Of a stretch of 64,000 nt of DNA, positions 43,795 through 51,802 are shown piece after piece (within the stretch, counting starts at the first letter, position 1; every line of letters starts with the position of its first letter). Source of the DNA: Blautia sp. (GTDB lineage: Bacteria; Bacillota; Clostridia; Lachnospirales; Lachnospiraceae); assembly GCA_017515325.1 (NCBI GenBank), contig JAFWGA010000032.1, positions 62,001 to 126,000 on the forward strand, read 5' to 3'. The translations under genes and the position numbers were made by a program. The notes below the pieces were generated by a model, which was given only the letters and a program-made list of their open reading frames with translations, was not told where the DNA came from and searched no databases.

Positions 43795-44151
43795 ATGGCA
43801 AGAATAAAAGGCGGATTAAACGCTAAGAAAAAACACAACAGGGTTCTGAAGCTGGCTAAGGGCTACAGAGGCGCCCGTTCCAAACAGTACAGGATTGCAA
43901 AGCAGTCAGTGATGCGCGCCCTCGCTAGCGCATATGCCGGAAGGAAGCAGAAGAAACGTCAGTTCCGTCAGCTTTGGATCGCCAGAATCAACGCTGCGGC
44001 AAGGCTCAATGGTATTTCCTACAGCAAGCTGATGCATGGTCTTAAGGTTTCCAATATCGATATCAACCGCAAGATGCTGGCCGAGATGGCGGTAAATGAT
44101 CCGGAAGGCTTTACCACGCTCGCAGAGCTTGCCAGGAAAGCCGTGGCATAA
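43795..44151 (+). CDS. rplT: Ribosomal protein bL20
   Basis: 50S assembly protein of 118 aa and translational or transcriptional repressor of this operon in other bacteria. Basic N-terminal extension ([27 protein letters not shown]) and globular RNA-binding C-domain ([21 protein letters not shown]). Start after GGAGGA. Terminator follows. Confidence 0.98.
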   Translation: MARIKGGLNAKKKHNRVLKLAKGYRGARSKQYRIAKQSVMRALASAYAGRKQKKRQFRQLWIARINAAARLNGISYSKLMHGLKVSNIDINRKMLAEMAVNDPEGFTTLAELARKAVA

Positions 44152-44174
44152 AAGGATAATAGGATTCAATCGAC

Positions 44175-44210
44175 AAAGCCCCCGTTATTTTTCGGAGGCT
44201 TTTGTTTTTT
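44175..44210 (+). terminator. Terminator after rplT
   Basis: AAAGCCCCCG pairs with CGGAGGCTTT (one mismatch), followed by a T-rich tract. Confidence 0.85.
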
Positions 44211-44215
44211 TATAC

Positions 44216-44244
44216 TTGAAAACGATACCTGGCTTTGTTATAAT
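44216..44244 (+). promoter_or_regulatory. Promoter of the branched-chain amino acid transporter genes
   Basis: TTGAAA, 17 bp, TATAAT, directly behind the rplT terminator and ~70 nt before the binding-protein start. Confidence 0.78.
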
Positions 44245-44322
44245 TTTGAGAATACAGGTGCCGACGGGTCTGGATTTGTGGTACAGGCAGAAGGCACTGC
44301 AAAGACAAAGGAGGATATAAAA

Positions 44323-45471
44323 ATGAAGAATATGAAGAAGGCTCTTTGTATCGCATCAGCTGCAGCCATGGCGGTGATGCTTGTTCCTGCCCAGGCCTTT
44401 GCCGGTGAAGGCGCTTTTCATATCGGTATGATCGGCCCGCTGACGGGCGGTGCAGCCATTTATGGCAGCGCTGTTGCAAACGCGGCCCAGATCGCGGTAG
44501 ATGAGATCAACGAGGCAGGCGGTATTGCCGGCTTCCAGGTTGAATACAATCCGCAGGACGACGAGCATGACGCCGAGAAATCCGTGAACGCCTACAATGC
44601 CTTAAAGGACTGGGGGATGCAGCTACTTCTGGGAACGGTTACCTCCGCTCCCTGTATCGCTGTCGAGGCGGAAGCAGCGGCTGACAACATGTTCCTGCTC
44701 ACCCCCTCCGGGACAGCCGTAGACTGCATTACAGCCGGGGACAATGCTTTCCGTGTCTGCTTCTCTGACCCTGCCCAGGGAACAGAAGCTGCCCGTTATA
44801 TCGGGGAACACGATCTGGCACAGAAGGTCGGTGTTCTGTATGACAGCTCCGACGTTTATTCCTCCGGTATCTATGCCACCTTCCGTGCGGAAGCTCAGAG
44901 CCAGGGCTTTGAGATCGTGGCCGATACCTCCTTTACCTCAGACTCCAAGACGGATTTTTCCGCTCAGCTGCAGACTCTGATGGATTCCGGCTGTGACCTT
45001 GTGTTTATCCCCTTCTATTACAATGAGGCTTCCATCGTTCTCAAGCAGGCTTCCGATATGGGCTTTGAAACCCAGTGGTTTGGCGTTGACGGTATCGATG
45101 GCATTCTTTCCGTGGAAGGCTTTGACACCTCCCTGGCCGAGAATGTTATGCTCCTTACTCCCTTCGTTCCCACTGCAGAGGATGAAGCCACGCAGGCTTT
45201 TGTTGCCAAATATCAGGAAAGCTATGGGGATGTTCCCAACCAGTTCGCGGCAGACGCCTATGACGGTGTTTATATCATCAAACAGGCGATTGAGCAGGCT
45301 GGTGTGACGCCGGATATGGACGCCAGCGAGATCTGCGATGCTGTCAAGGTTGCCATGACCGAGATCGAATTCTCAGGCATCACCGGCGACATCACCTGGA
45401 CGGCAGATGGAGAGCCGACCAAGGATCCGATCGCAGTCGTTATCCACAATGGCATCTATGAAATGATGTAA
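44323..45471 (+). CDS. livJ: Branched-chain amino acid ABC transporter, substrate-binding protein
   Basis: Type I periplasmic-binding-fold receptor (Peripla_BP_6) for Leu/Ile/Val-like ligands. Signal region 1-28 (MKNMKKALC, hydrophobic, AQAFA-GEG). The start of the mature domain, FHIGMIGPLTGGAAIYG, is typical. The hinge and ligand regions include SDVYSSGIY and QFAADAYDGVYI. There is no Cys at the cleavage site, so no lipobox is present, unusual for a monoderm receptor. ATG 44323 follows AAGGAGG. The ligand is assumed from the gene set; related systems also carry urea or short amides. Confidence 0.9.
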   Translation: MKNMKKALCIASAAAMAVMLVPAQAFAGEGAFHIGMIGPLTGGAAIYGSAVANAAQIAVDEINEAGGIAGFQVEYNPQDDEHDAEKSVNAYNALKDWGMQLLLGTVTSAPCIAVEAEAAADNMFLLTPSGTAVDCITAGDNAFRVCFSDPAQGTEAARYIGEHDLAQKVGVLYDSSDVYSSGIYATFRAEAQSQGFEIVADTSFTSDSKTDFSAQLQTLMDSGCDLVFIPFYYNEASIVLKQASDMGFETQWFGVDGIDGILSVEGFDTSLAENVMLLTPFVPTAEDEATQAFVAKYQESYGDVPNQFAADAYDGVYIIKQAIEQAGVTPDMDASEICDAVKVAMTEIEFSGITGDITWTADGEPTKDPIAVVIHNGIYEMM

Positions 45472-45509
45472 TCCCTTCGCGGTTGGGAGAAACCCGAAGG
45501 ATTCCAGCC

Positions 45510-45545
45510 AGGGGGCTGCCTGTGGCAGTCCCCTGTTTCTTTTAT
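45510..45545 (+). terminator. Intercistronic hairpin after livJ
   Basis: AGGGGGCTGCC pairs with GGCAGTCCCCT around TGT, followed by GTTTCTTTT. It probably ends or stabilises part of the livJ transcripts, giving more binding protein than permease. Confidence 0.7.
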
Positions 45546-45594
45546 GGCAGGGGCGCCGAAAGAAAGATGTCACCTGAGGTGACCGGCGCCCCGC
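45546..45594 (+). repeat. Intergenic repeat B, full-length copy 2
   Basis: GGCAGGGGCGCCG pairs with CGGCGCCCCGCC (one bulged A), and an inner stem GTCACC-TGA-GGTGAC sits after an AAAGAAAGAT bulge. It follows directly on the T-rich end of the livJ hairpin, between livJ and livH. Confidence 0.82.
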
Positions 45595-45649
45595 CGTGCG
45601 CATACTATACAAACCAAGACTGCTCCCGGATGGGAGAAGAAGGGTGCTT

Positions 45650-46534
45650 ATGAGTTTTCTATCCTATTTACTGAAAGGTGTCAGCCTGGGCAGTGTCTAT
45701 GCCATTATCGCGCTGGGCTATACAATGGTATACGGCATAGCCAAGATGCTGAATTTTGCCCATGGGGATGTCATTATGGTGGGGGGCTATGCCGCTTTTA
45801 CCTGTTCCATGACCAGGGGAATGGCGCCCCTGCCCTCGATTTTGATCGCTATGGTAGTATGTACGGTGTTGGGTATAGTGATCGAAACCATAGCCTATCG
45901 TCCTCTTCTGGAGGCAGCTTCCCCTCTGGCTGTTCTGATTACGGCGATCGGAGTCAGCTATTTTTTACAGAATATTGTCCTGATCATTTTCGGCTCCAAC
46001 CCCAAAAGCTTTCAGTCACTGGTGAAGATCCCCGGCTTGAAGCTGGCTGACGGCGCTCTGACCATCAGTGGAGAAACGATTGTGACTATCCTTAGCTGCC
46101 TTATCATTATGCTTATTCTGACCCAGTTCATCAGCCGGACCCGGATGGGACAGGCCATGCTGGCTGTGTCAGAGGATAAAGGCGCAGCCCAGCTCATGGG
46201 GATCAATGTAAACAGTACCATAGCCCTGACCTTTGCCATAGGCTCGGGACTGGCGGCGATAGCAGGAGTACTGTTGTGTTCTGCCTATCCGTCTCTGTCT
46301 CCGTATACAGGCGCCATGCCTGGTATCAAGGCCTTTGTGGCGGCGGTTTTCGGAGGGATCGGTTCCATTCCCGGGGCTTTTCTTGGCGGTATCCTGCTTG
46401 GTGTGATAGAGATCCTGGCAAAGGGATATATTTCAACCCAGCTTTCGGATGCCATCGTTTTCGGTGTATTGATTATCGTTCTTCTGGTCAGGCCGACCGG
46501 TCTGCTCGGAAAAAGGATACAGGAGAAGGTGTGA
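45650..46534 (+). CDS. livH: Branched-chain amino acid ABC transporter permease LivH
   Basis: Membrane subunit of 294 aa with about eight TM segments. MSFLSYLLKGVSLGSVYAII, LGYTMVYGIAKMLNFAHGD, and the conserved AFVAAVFGGIGSIPGA loop near the C-terminus mark the LivH family. ATG 45650 gives the usual N-terminus. livM follows after 10 bp. Confidence 0.94.
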   Translation: MSFLSYLLKGVSLGSVYAIIALGYTMVYGIAKMLNFAHGDVIMVGGYAAFTCSMTRGMAPLPSILIAMVVCTVLGIVIETIAYRPLLEAASPLAVLITAIGVSYFLQNIVLIIFGSNPKSFQSLVKIPGLKLADGALTISGETIVTILSCLIIMLILTQFISRTRMGQAMLAVSEDKGAAQLMGINVNSTIALTFAIGSGLAAIAGVLLCSAYPSLSPYTGAMPGIKAFVAAVFGGIGSIPGAFLGGILLGVIEILAKGYISTQLSDAIVFGVLIIVLLVRPTGLLGKRIQEKV

Positions 46535-46544
46535 GGTGACAGCC

Positions 46545-47591
46545 ATGAAAAACAAAAAGCTTATGGGGAATCTCATCACGTACGGGTTGGTTATCGTCGC
46601 TTACGCGATCGTCGCTTATCTTCTCCATGCAGGAAGGCTTACCAGTCTGGTAAAGGGATTGCTGGTTCCCATCTGTGTCTATGTCATCCTGGCTGTCTCT
46701 TTGAATCTGGTCGTTGGAATTTCCGGGGAGCTGAGTCTGGGACATGCCGGTTTTATGTGCGTCGGAGCCTTTTCCGGAGCCTTTTTTTCCAAATGCTTGC
46801 AGGATACCCTGTCCTTTGCGCCGCTTCGCCTGGCACTGGCCATCGCTGTAGGCGCGGTCGTAGCGGCAGTCTTCGGCCTTCTGATCGGAATTCCTGTGCT
46901 GCGTCTCAAAGGGGATTATCTGGCCATTGTTACCCTGGCTTTCGGAGAGATCATCAAAAATGTCATGAACATTTTCTATATAGGCCTGGATTCCAACGGC
47001 TTTCATTTTTCCGTCAAGGATCAGTTTTCCATGGGCATGGAGCCGGGAGGGGAGATCCTTGTCTCTGGCCCGATGGGGATTACGGGAACCCCGAAGGATG
47101 CCAGCTTTCTGGCGGGTATCATTCTGATTCTGATTACCCTGTTTGTGGTGCTGCATCTGATCGATTCCCGTGACGGAAGAGCCATAATGGCCATTCGTGA
47201 CAACCGGATCGCGGCAGACTCCATAGGGCTGAACATTACTCATTATAAGCTGATGGCTTTTACGGTATCCGCCGCCCTTACCGGGGCAGCCGGCTCCCTC
47301 TATGCCCATAATCTGGCAACCCTTCAGGCAAAGAAATTTGACTACAACTTTTCCATTCTTGCCCTGGTCTTTGTTGTCCTGGGCGGCATCGGAAATATCC
47401 GTGGTTCTGTGATCGCAGCTGTTGTTCTTACCGTGCTGCCGGAGCTGCTCAGAGGTATGGCGAATTACCGCATGTTGATCTACTCCATTATTCTGATCCT
47501 GATGATGCTTTTTAACTGGGCTCCGAGATTTTTGGAGTGGAGAGAGCGCCATTTGGGCCGTCTTTTCAGAAAGAACAGGAAGGAGGAGTAA
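46545..47591 (+). CDS. livM: Branched-chain amino acid ABC transporter permease LivM
   Basis: Second permease subunit, 348 aa, about nine TM segments. LNLVVGISGELSLGHAGFM is the family signature and VFVVLGGIGNIRGSVIAA the conserved cytosolic loop that contacts the ATPases. ATG 46545 has GAGGTG 8 nt upstream; an in-frame GTG at 46536 is the alternative. livG follows after 4 bp. Confidence 0.94.
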   Translation: MKNKKLMGNLITYGLVIVAYAIVAYLLHAGRLTSLVKGLLVPICVYVILAVSLNLVVGISGELSLGHAGFMCVGAFSGAFFSKCLQDTLSFAPLRLALAIAVGAVVAAVFGLLIGIPVLRLKGDYLAIVTLAFGEIIKNVMNIFYIGLDSNGFHFSVKDQFSMGMEPGGEILVSGPMGITGTPKDASFLAGIILILITLFVVLHLIDSRDGRAIMAIRDNRIAADSIGLNITHYKLMAFTVSAALTGAAGSLYAHNLATLQAKKFDYNFSILALVFVVLGGIGNIRGSVIAAVVLTVLPELLRGMANYRMLIYSIILILMMLFNWAPRFLEWRERHLGRLFRKNRKEE

Positions 47592-47595
47592 TGCT

Positions 47596-48357
47596 ATGGC
47601 AGCGATATTGGAAGTCAATCATCTCAGTATTGCCTTTGGCGGCCTCCATGCTGTGGACGAGTTCTCCATTGCCATTGAGAAGGGGGAGCTTTACGGCCTG
47701 ATCGGACCAAACGGGGCAGGCAAAACGACAGTGTTTAACCTCCTGACAGGAGTCTATAAACCGAATGAAGGCATTATCCGTCTGGATGGCAAGGACATTA
47801 CCGGCAGGAAGACGCGGGATATCAATAAAGAAGGAATCGCCCGTACCTTCCAGAATATCCGTCTTTTCCATCAGCTCAGCGTGCTGGACAATGTAAAGGT
47901 AGGCCTGCACAACCATTATTCCTATCTGACTCTGGAAGGAATCCTGCATCTGGGAAGATACCGCCGGACAGAGAAAAGGATGGATGACGAGGCTATGGAT
48001 CTTCTCAGGGTTTTTGACCTGGACCAGGAGGCACTGGTCACTGCAGCCAATCTTCCCTATGGGAAGCAGAGGAAGCTGGAGATCGCCCGCGCCCTTGCCA
48101 CCCGGCCCAAGCTCCTTCTCCTGGACGAGCCTGCCGCAGGGATGAATCCAAACGAGACAGCAGAGCTGATGGATACGATTCGCTTTGTCCGGAATAAATT
48201 CGATATTACGATCCTGCTGATTGAGCACGACATGAAGCTGGTTTCCGGTATCTGCGAGAGGCTGACTGTGCTGAACTTCGGGCGTATCCTTGCCCAGGGC
48301 GAAACCTCACAGGTTCTGCATGATCCGGAGGTTATCAAGGCTTATCTGGGAGAATAG
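47596..48357 (+). CDS. livG: Branched-chain amino acid ABC transporter ATPase LivG
   Basis: ATP-binding subunit of 253 aa. Walker A GPNGAGKTT (~41), the LivG-type long insert after the Q-loop (TFQNIRLFHQLSVLDNV), signature replaced by LPYGKQRKLEIARAL as usual in this family, and Walker B LLLLDEPAAGMNP. Ends ...VIKAYLGE, as LivF does. Start after AAGGAGG. Confidence 0.95.
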   Translation: MAAILEVNHLSIAFGGLHAVDEFSIAIEKGELYGLIGPNGAGKTTVFNLLTGVYKPNEGIIRLDGKDITGRKTRDINKEGIARTFQNIRLFHQLSVLDNVKVGLHNHYSYLTLEGILHLGRYRRTEKRMDDEAMDLLRVFDLDQEALVTAANLPYGKQRKLEIARALATRPKLLLLDEPAAGMNPNETAELMDTIRFVRNKFDITILLIEHDMKLVSGICERLTVLNFGRILAQGETSQVLHDPEVIKAYLGE

Positions 48358-48367
48358 GAGGATCGGA

Positions 48368-49078
48368 ATGGCATTATTGGAAGTCCATGATATAAAGGTC
48401 TATTACGGCATGATACAGGCGCTGAAGGGGATCTCCTTCGAGGTAAACGAAGGGGAGATTGTTGCCCTGATCGGGGCGAACGGTGCCGGGAAAACCACGA
48501 CCCTGCATACCATCACGGGTCTTTTGAGGGCGAAAAGCGGATCCATCCATTTTGACGGCAAGGACATCACCAAGACACCTGCTCATCATGTGGTGGGCAT
48601 GGGAATGGCCCATGTGCCGGAGGGAAGACGGGTATTTGCCAACATGACGGTTCTTCAGAATCTGAAAATGGGGGCCTTTACCCGCAGGGATAAAGATGAG
48701 ATCATGGATACGCTGGAAACGGTATACCATCGTTTCCCCCGGTTGAAGGAGCGCCAGGGCCAGATTGCAGGGACTCTCTCCGGAGGAGAGCAGCAGATGC
48801 TGGCTATGGGGAGGGCTCTGATGAGCCGTCCCAGACTGATTCTGATGGATGAGCCCTCGATGGGGCTTTCCCCTATCTTTGTCAATGAGATTTTTGATAT
48901 CATCCAGAAGGTATCCGACTCGGGCACGACGGTTCTTCTTGTGGAACAGAATGCCCGCAAAGCCCTCTCGATTGCGGATCGGGCTTATGTCCTGGAAACA
49001 GGCACGATTTCCATGTCCGGAAGGGCGGCTGATCTTTTGAATGACGAAGCGGTACAGAAGGCTTATCTGGGAGAATAG
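48368..49078 (+). CDS. livF: Branched-chain amino acid ABC transporter ATPase LivF
   Basis: Second ATP-binding subunit, 236 aa. VHDIKVYYGMIQALKGISF start, Walker A GANGAGKTT (~37), signature LSGGEQQMLAMGRALM and Walker B LILMDEPSMGLSP. ATG 48368 follows AGGAGG; a longer frame overlapping livG is rejected. Last subunit of the transporter set. Confidence 0.95.
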   Translation: MALLEVHDIKVYYGMIQALKGISFEVNEGEIVALIGANGAGKTTTLHTITGLLRAKSGSIHFDGKDITKTPAHHVVGMGMAHVPEGRRVFANMTVLQNLKMGAFTRRDKDEIMDTLETVYHRFPRLKERQGQIAGTLSGGEQQMLAMGRALMSRPRLILMDEPSMGLSPIFVNEIFDIIQKVSDSGTTVLLVEQNARKALSIADRAYVLETGTISMSGRAADLLNDEAVQKAYLGE

Positions 49079-49167
49079 GGAAGCGAAAATTGCCGATGAG
49101 CTGCAAAATAGGCTCCGACCGAGCAGACAGTGTAGAAACTGCGTTTCTAGAGGAGAAGGAGGCTTCG

Positions 49168-49800
49168 ATGGTTAACTATGTGATCACGATCGCACGTCAG
49201 TATGGAAGCGGTGGGAGAACGATTGGAAGAATGTTGTCCGAGCGGCTGAAGATCTCTTATTACGACAAAGACATTCTTCGGCTGGCGTCTGACGACAGCG
49301 GAATAGATGAGGGATTGTTTGGCAGGGTGGATGAATACTCCACAGCTACCCACAGCTTTAAGAAGCGCGGTTCAGAGATCTATACCGGTGAGCTCTATCC
49401 GCCGGACAGCAAAGAGTTTATTTCTGACGAAAACCTGTTTAGCTATCAGGCAAAGGTGATCCGGGATCTGGCAAAACGGGAATCCTGTGTGATCATTGGA
49501 CGCTGCTCAAACTATATTCTGGAGGATCTGCCCTATGTCCTGCGGGTTTTTGTCCATGCGGATTGGGACTTCAGGATGACAAACGCAGCTCAAAAGCAAA
49601 GCCTTTCCGGGAAAGAGCTGATGAAGTATTTGAAAAAGGACGACAAGCGGAAACAGGATTTCTACCGCCGTTTTACCGGGAAGAGATGGACAGATGCTAC
49701 AGAGTACGATCTCTGTCTGGACAGCAGCAGGCTTGGCTATGAGCAGTGTGTGGAGGATATTCAGACGCTTCTTGAAAAGCGGGTAAAAAGATCCGAATGA
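49168..49800 (+). CDS. Cytidylate kinase-like family protein
   Basis: P-loop kinase of 210 aa resembling cytidylate kinase (ITIARQYGSGGRTIGRMLSE P-loop, YYDKDIL, IIGRCSNYIL). This family is common in Clostridia and distinct from the main Cmk; its substrate is unproven. Start after AGGAGAAGGAGG. It lies 89 bp behind livF in the same direction, perhaps on the same transcript, without an obvious functional link. A small hairpin (TAGAAA...TTTCTA) is in the gap. Confidence 0.83.
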   Translation: MVNYVITIARQYGSGGRTIGRMLSERLKISYYDKDILRLASDDSGIDEGLFGRVDEYSTATHSFKKRGSEIYTGELYPPDSKEFISDENLFSYQAKVIRDLAKRESCVIIGRCSNYILEDLPYVLRVFVHADWDFRMTNAAQKQSLSGKELMKYLKKDDKRKQDFYRRFTGKRWTDATEYDLCLDSSRLGYEQCVEDIQTLLEKRVKRSE

Positions 49801-49810
49801 TAAGGGGAAA

Positions 49811-49846
49811 AGAAAAAGGAGGGGCTTCTTTCACAGAAGCTCCTCC
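49811..49846 (-). terminator. Terminator of the DUF4364 gene
   Basis: GGAGGAGCTTCT pairs with AGAAGCCCCTCC (one G-U pair) on the minus strand, followed by a T-rich tract. The stem includes the end of the coding region. It may also slow transcription arriving from the + side, where only a weak T tract follows. Confidence 0.72.
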
Positions 49847-50328
49847 ATTAATTTTGTGTAGACTTTTTCCCAGCGAAGCGGCCAGCTTCTGCAGATTTCC
49901 TCCGCAGCCTCCTGGCCGGGAACCGACAACCTGAGATCCAGGATGGTTGCGGACCCATTCATCACCGTGCACCTTACCATAGGTCCGCTCAGTGTACTGG
50001 CATCGTATCTGGCGTGGGGAAGAAGAGTCTGCCTTGTAGAAAGGTGAAGCTCCTTCACCCGATCCTGGATCAAGTGCTTCATCTCCGGAGAAAGCTCTGC
50101 CGTAAGATACTGAAGGGTATTCTTTCCTTCCTCTGTGATGCGGTAGTAGGTATTGGTCTCCACCGTCTCCGTCAGGATCAGATCATCGTCATGCAGCTCT
50201 GTGAGGGCATTCATCAGGGTAAAAAAATTGGTAAGCAGCTTTTCCATCAGGACATCGCAGATCTGGGAGATGGTCAGAGGGTGCTCCAACAGGTTCAGCA
50301 GGTACAGAGCAGCCAGCTTGTACTGCAT
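49831..50328 (-). CDS. DUF4364 family protein
   Basis: Cytosolic protein of at least 165 aa with a winged-helix-like N-terminal half (LLNLLEHPLTISQICDVLMEK, then TNFFTLMNALTEL and a YYRITEEGKNTLQYL wing). It resembles the Clostridia DUF4364 family, proposed to bind DNA. The ATG at 50328 has no good Shine-Dalgarno. An AGGGGG lies ~30 nt further upstream, and the frame is open there without any ATG, GTG or TTG, so the true N-terminus may be longer. The regulated genes are unknown. Confidence 0.72.
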   Translation of the reverse strand: MQYKLAALYLLNLLEHPLTISQICDVLMEKLLTNFFTLMNALTELHDDDLILTETVETNTYYRITEEGKNTLQYLTAELSPEMKHLIQDRVKELHLSTRQTLLPHARYDASTLSGPMVRCTVMNGSATILDLRLSVPGQEAAEEICRSWPLRWEKVYTKLMEELL

Positions 50329-50391
50329 GCCAAGAGTTGTTCCATGATCCGTAGGGCTTTCCCCCTTTCTCTATCGTAAACACTTGTACCG

Positions 50392-51078
50392 TTAGTTCTC
50401 AGCAGGAGGATCTGCAGGATCCTCGGCATCCTCCTTTTCCTCCTCCTCTTCTTTCGGGATATACTGGTCAAATATCCTTACCAGAAAATGGGCGTTGATA
50501 AAGGCGACACCGGAGACGCCGACCAGGATGGCGACGGGTATGATATAGGTCTGAATCGTGGCCGGGCCAAAGAAGAAGGCGACGAAGGGTAAAACCGACA
50601 CCAGGATCATCAGGAGAGTGAAGGGAAGGTGTCGGATCGCCATCAGGAAGGAATTCAGGAAGGTGTTGCGGATGGTATTGTAAAATTTGGACAGGACAGG
50701 GTAGATGTAGGTAAAGACCATCAGGTAAAGAAAGAGGATTACCATCAGCATGATGTAGAGCACTCTAACCCATCCGCCTTCGAAGGAACGCATAATGGAA
50801 AAATCTACCCAGAGCAGTCCTCCCCCCGCCAGCATGATCAGGTTAATGATAAAAGCCTGTTTGAAGTTCTCCTTAAAGGATTTGAAAAAGCTGCGGACAA
50901 TATAGGACTCCTCATTGCGGACCATCTTCAGCTCTACATAGAAGAGAGCAGTCAGGGAAGGCCCTATCGTCACCAATGGAAGACTCAGGACAAGGCACAG
51001 AAGATTCAGGATGATCAGATCACCAACCCTGCTCATTGCTGTGAAGAATTTATTGTCCATGTTGAAAAAACGGTCCAT
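50392..51078 (-). CDS. DUF624 / YesL-like membrane protein
   Basis: Integral membrane protein of 228 aa with five or six TM segments (for example ~18-40, 75-95, 105-128, 150-172, 180-200) and an acidic Glu/Asp tail of ~20 residues. The N-terminus (RVGDLIILNLLCLVLSLPLVTIGPS) is typical of the YesL/DUF624 family, often near sugar ABC transporters; no such transporter is present here. Function unknown. Start after AGGAGG on the minus strand; own promoter upstream. Confidence 0.85.
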   Translation of the reverse strand: MDRFFNMDNKFFTAMSRVGDLIILNLLCLVLSLPLVTIGPSLTALFYVELKMVRNEESYIVRSFFKSFKENFKQAFIINLIMLAGGGLLWVDFSIMRSFEGGWVRVLYIMLMVILFLYLMVFTYIYPVLSKFYNTIRNTFLNSFLMAIRHLPFTLLMILVSVLPFVAFFFGPATIQTYIIPVAILVGVSGVAFINAHFLVRIFDQYIPKEEEEEKEDAEDPADPPAEN

Positions 51079-51110
51079 AGATAGCCTCCTCCTAAAAACA
51101 CTTTTGATTT

Positions 51111-51139
51111 AGTATAGACTGTTTGAAAAAACTTGTAAA
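51111..51139 (-). promoter_or_regulatory. Promoter of the DUF624 gene
   Basis: On the minus strand: TTTACA, 17 bp, TATACT. It stands back to back with the antiporter promoter, with 3 bp between the two -35 boxes. Confidence 0.75.
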
Positions 51140-51142
51140 GAG

Positions 51143-51171
51143 TTGCACATGGAATATTTTTGGGTTATAAT
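51143..51171 (+). promoter_or_regulatory. Promoter of the Mrp-like antiporter cluster
   Basis: TTGCAC, 17 bp, perfect TATAAT. The open frame reading through it is therefore probably untranslated, which supports the start at 51266 for the first gene. Confidence 0.82.
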
Positions 51172-51265
51172 CTCTATATTCTTTTTTTATGCAGGGGCTT
51201 TTTTGGTTAATTTGTATGAGCAACCTTTTGTCGATTCAATCATAGCGTGTGATGAGGACGAAATA

Positions 51266-51769
51266 ATGGTTATACTGTTTTTTATTCTTTGGCTTGTCCT
51301 GAATGGCAGATTCAGTCTGGAGCTGGTGCTTTTGGGGATTCCGATTTCGCTGGCTGTCTGTGCCTTTGTCGTGAAGGTTCTGGGATATTCTCTCCAGACC
51401 GAAAAAAAGCTGCTGCGGGGCTTACCTTGGTTCCTGGAATATCTTCTGAACCTCATTGTGGAGATAGGGAAAGCTTCTTTCAGCGTTGCAGCGTTAGCAT
51501 TCAATCCCAAGGCGGCGCCGGAGCCTGTCATTGTTGAATTTCATTCCGGCCTGGATTCTGCCATTATGAATGTGATCCTGGCAAATTCCATTACCCTGAC
51601 ACCGGGAACCATCACGATCTTCCAGAAGGGAGACTTTTTTGTTGTTCACTGCCTGCGCCGGGAATATGCCCAAGGTCTGGAAGAGTCCTCTTTTTTGCGC
51701 AGGCTGCATCTGTTTCCCTATATTGAGTTCCAGCTGCCCAGGATTCCTTCCCTTCCGGTTAAGAAATAA
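51266..51769 (+). CDS. mnhE: Cation/proton antiporter subunit E
   Basis: MrpE/MnhE (MbhA-like) membrane subunit. MVILFFILWLVLNGRFSLE is the family N-terminus; LPWFLEYLLNLIVEIGKASF and ANSITLTPGTITI are conserved. 167 aa. Start chosen for the ATGAGGA 7 nt upstream and because the longer frame from 51143 overlaps the promoter. First gene of ten in the cluster. Confidence 0.9.
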   Translation: MVILFFILWLVLNGRFSLELVLLGIPISLAVCAFVVKVLGYSLQTEKKLLRGLPWFLEYLLNLIVEIGKASFSVAALAFNPKAAPEPVIVEFHSGLDSAIMNVILANSITLTPGTITIFQKGDFFVVHCLRREYAQGLEESSFLRRLHLFPYIEFQLPRIPSLPVKK

Positions 51770-51802
51770 GGGAAGATGAAATAATAACAGGAGGTAATGA
51801 TA

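Noticed and set aside
45595..45610. 16-nt sequence CGTGCGCATACTATAC, exact inverted copy at 55746-55761
   Set aside because: About one 16-nt match is expected by chance between all positions of a 64-kb window; the flanks do not match, so it is not called a repeat.
46488..47618. Long minus-strand frame opposite livM
   Set aside because: Rich in His, Gln and Asp as expected for the complement of membrane-protein codons; no start signal or homology.
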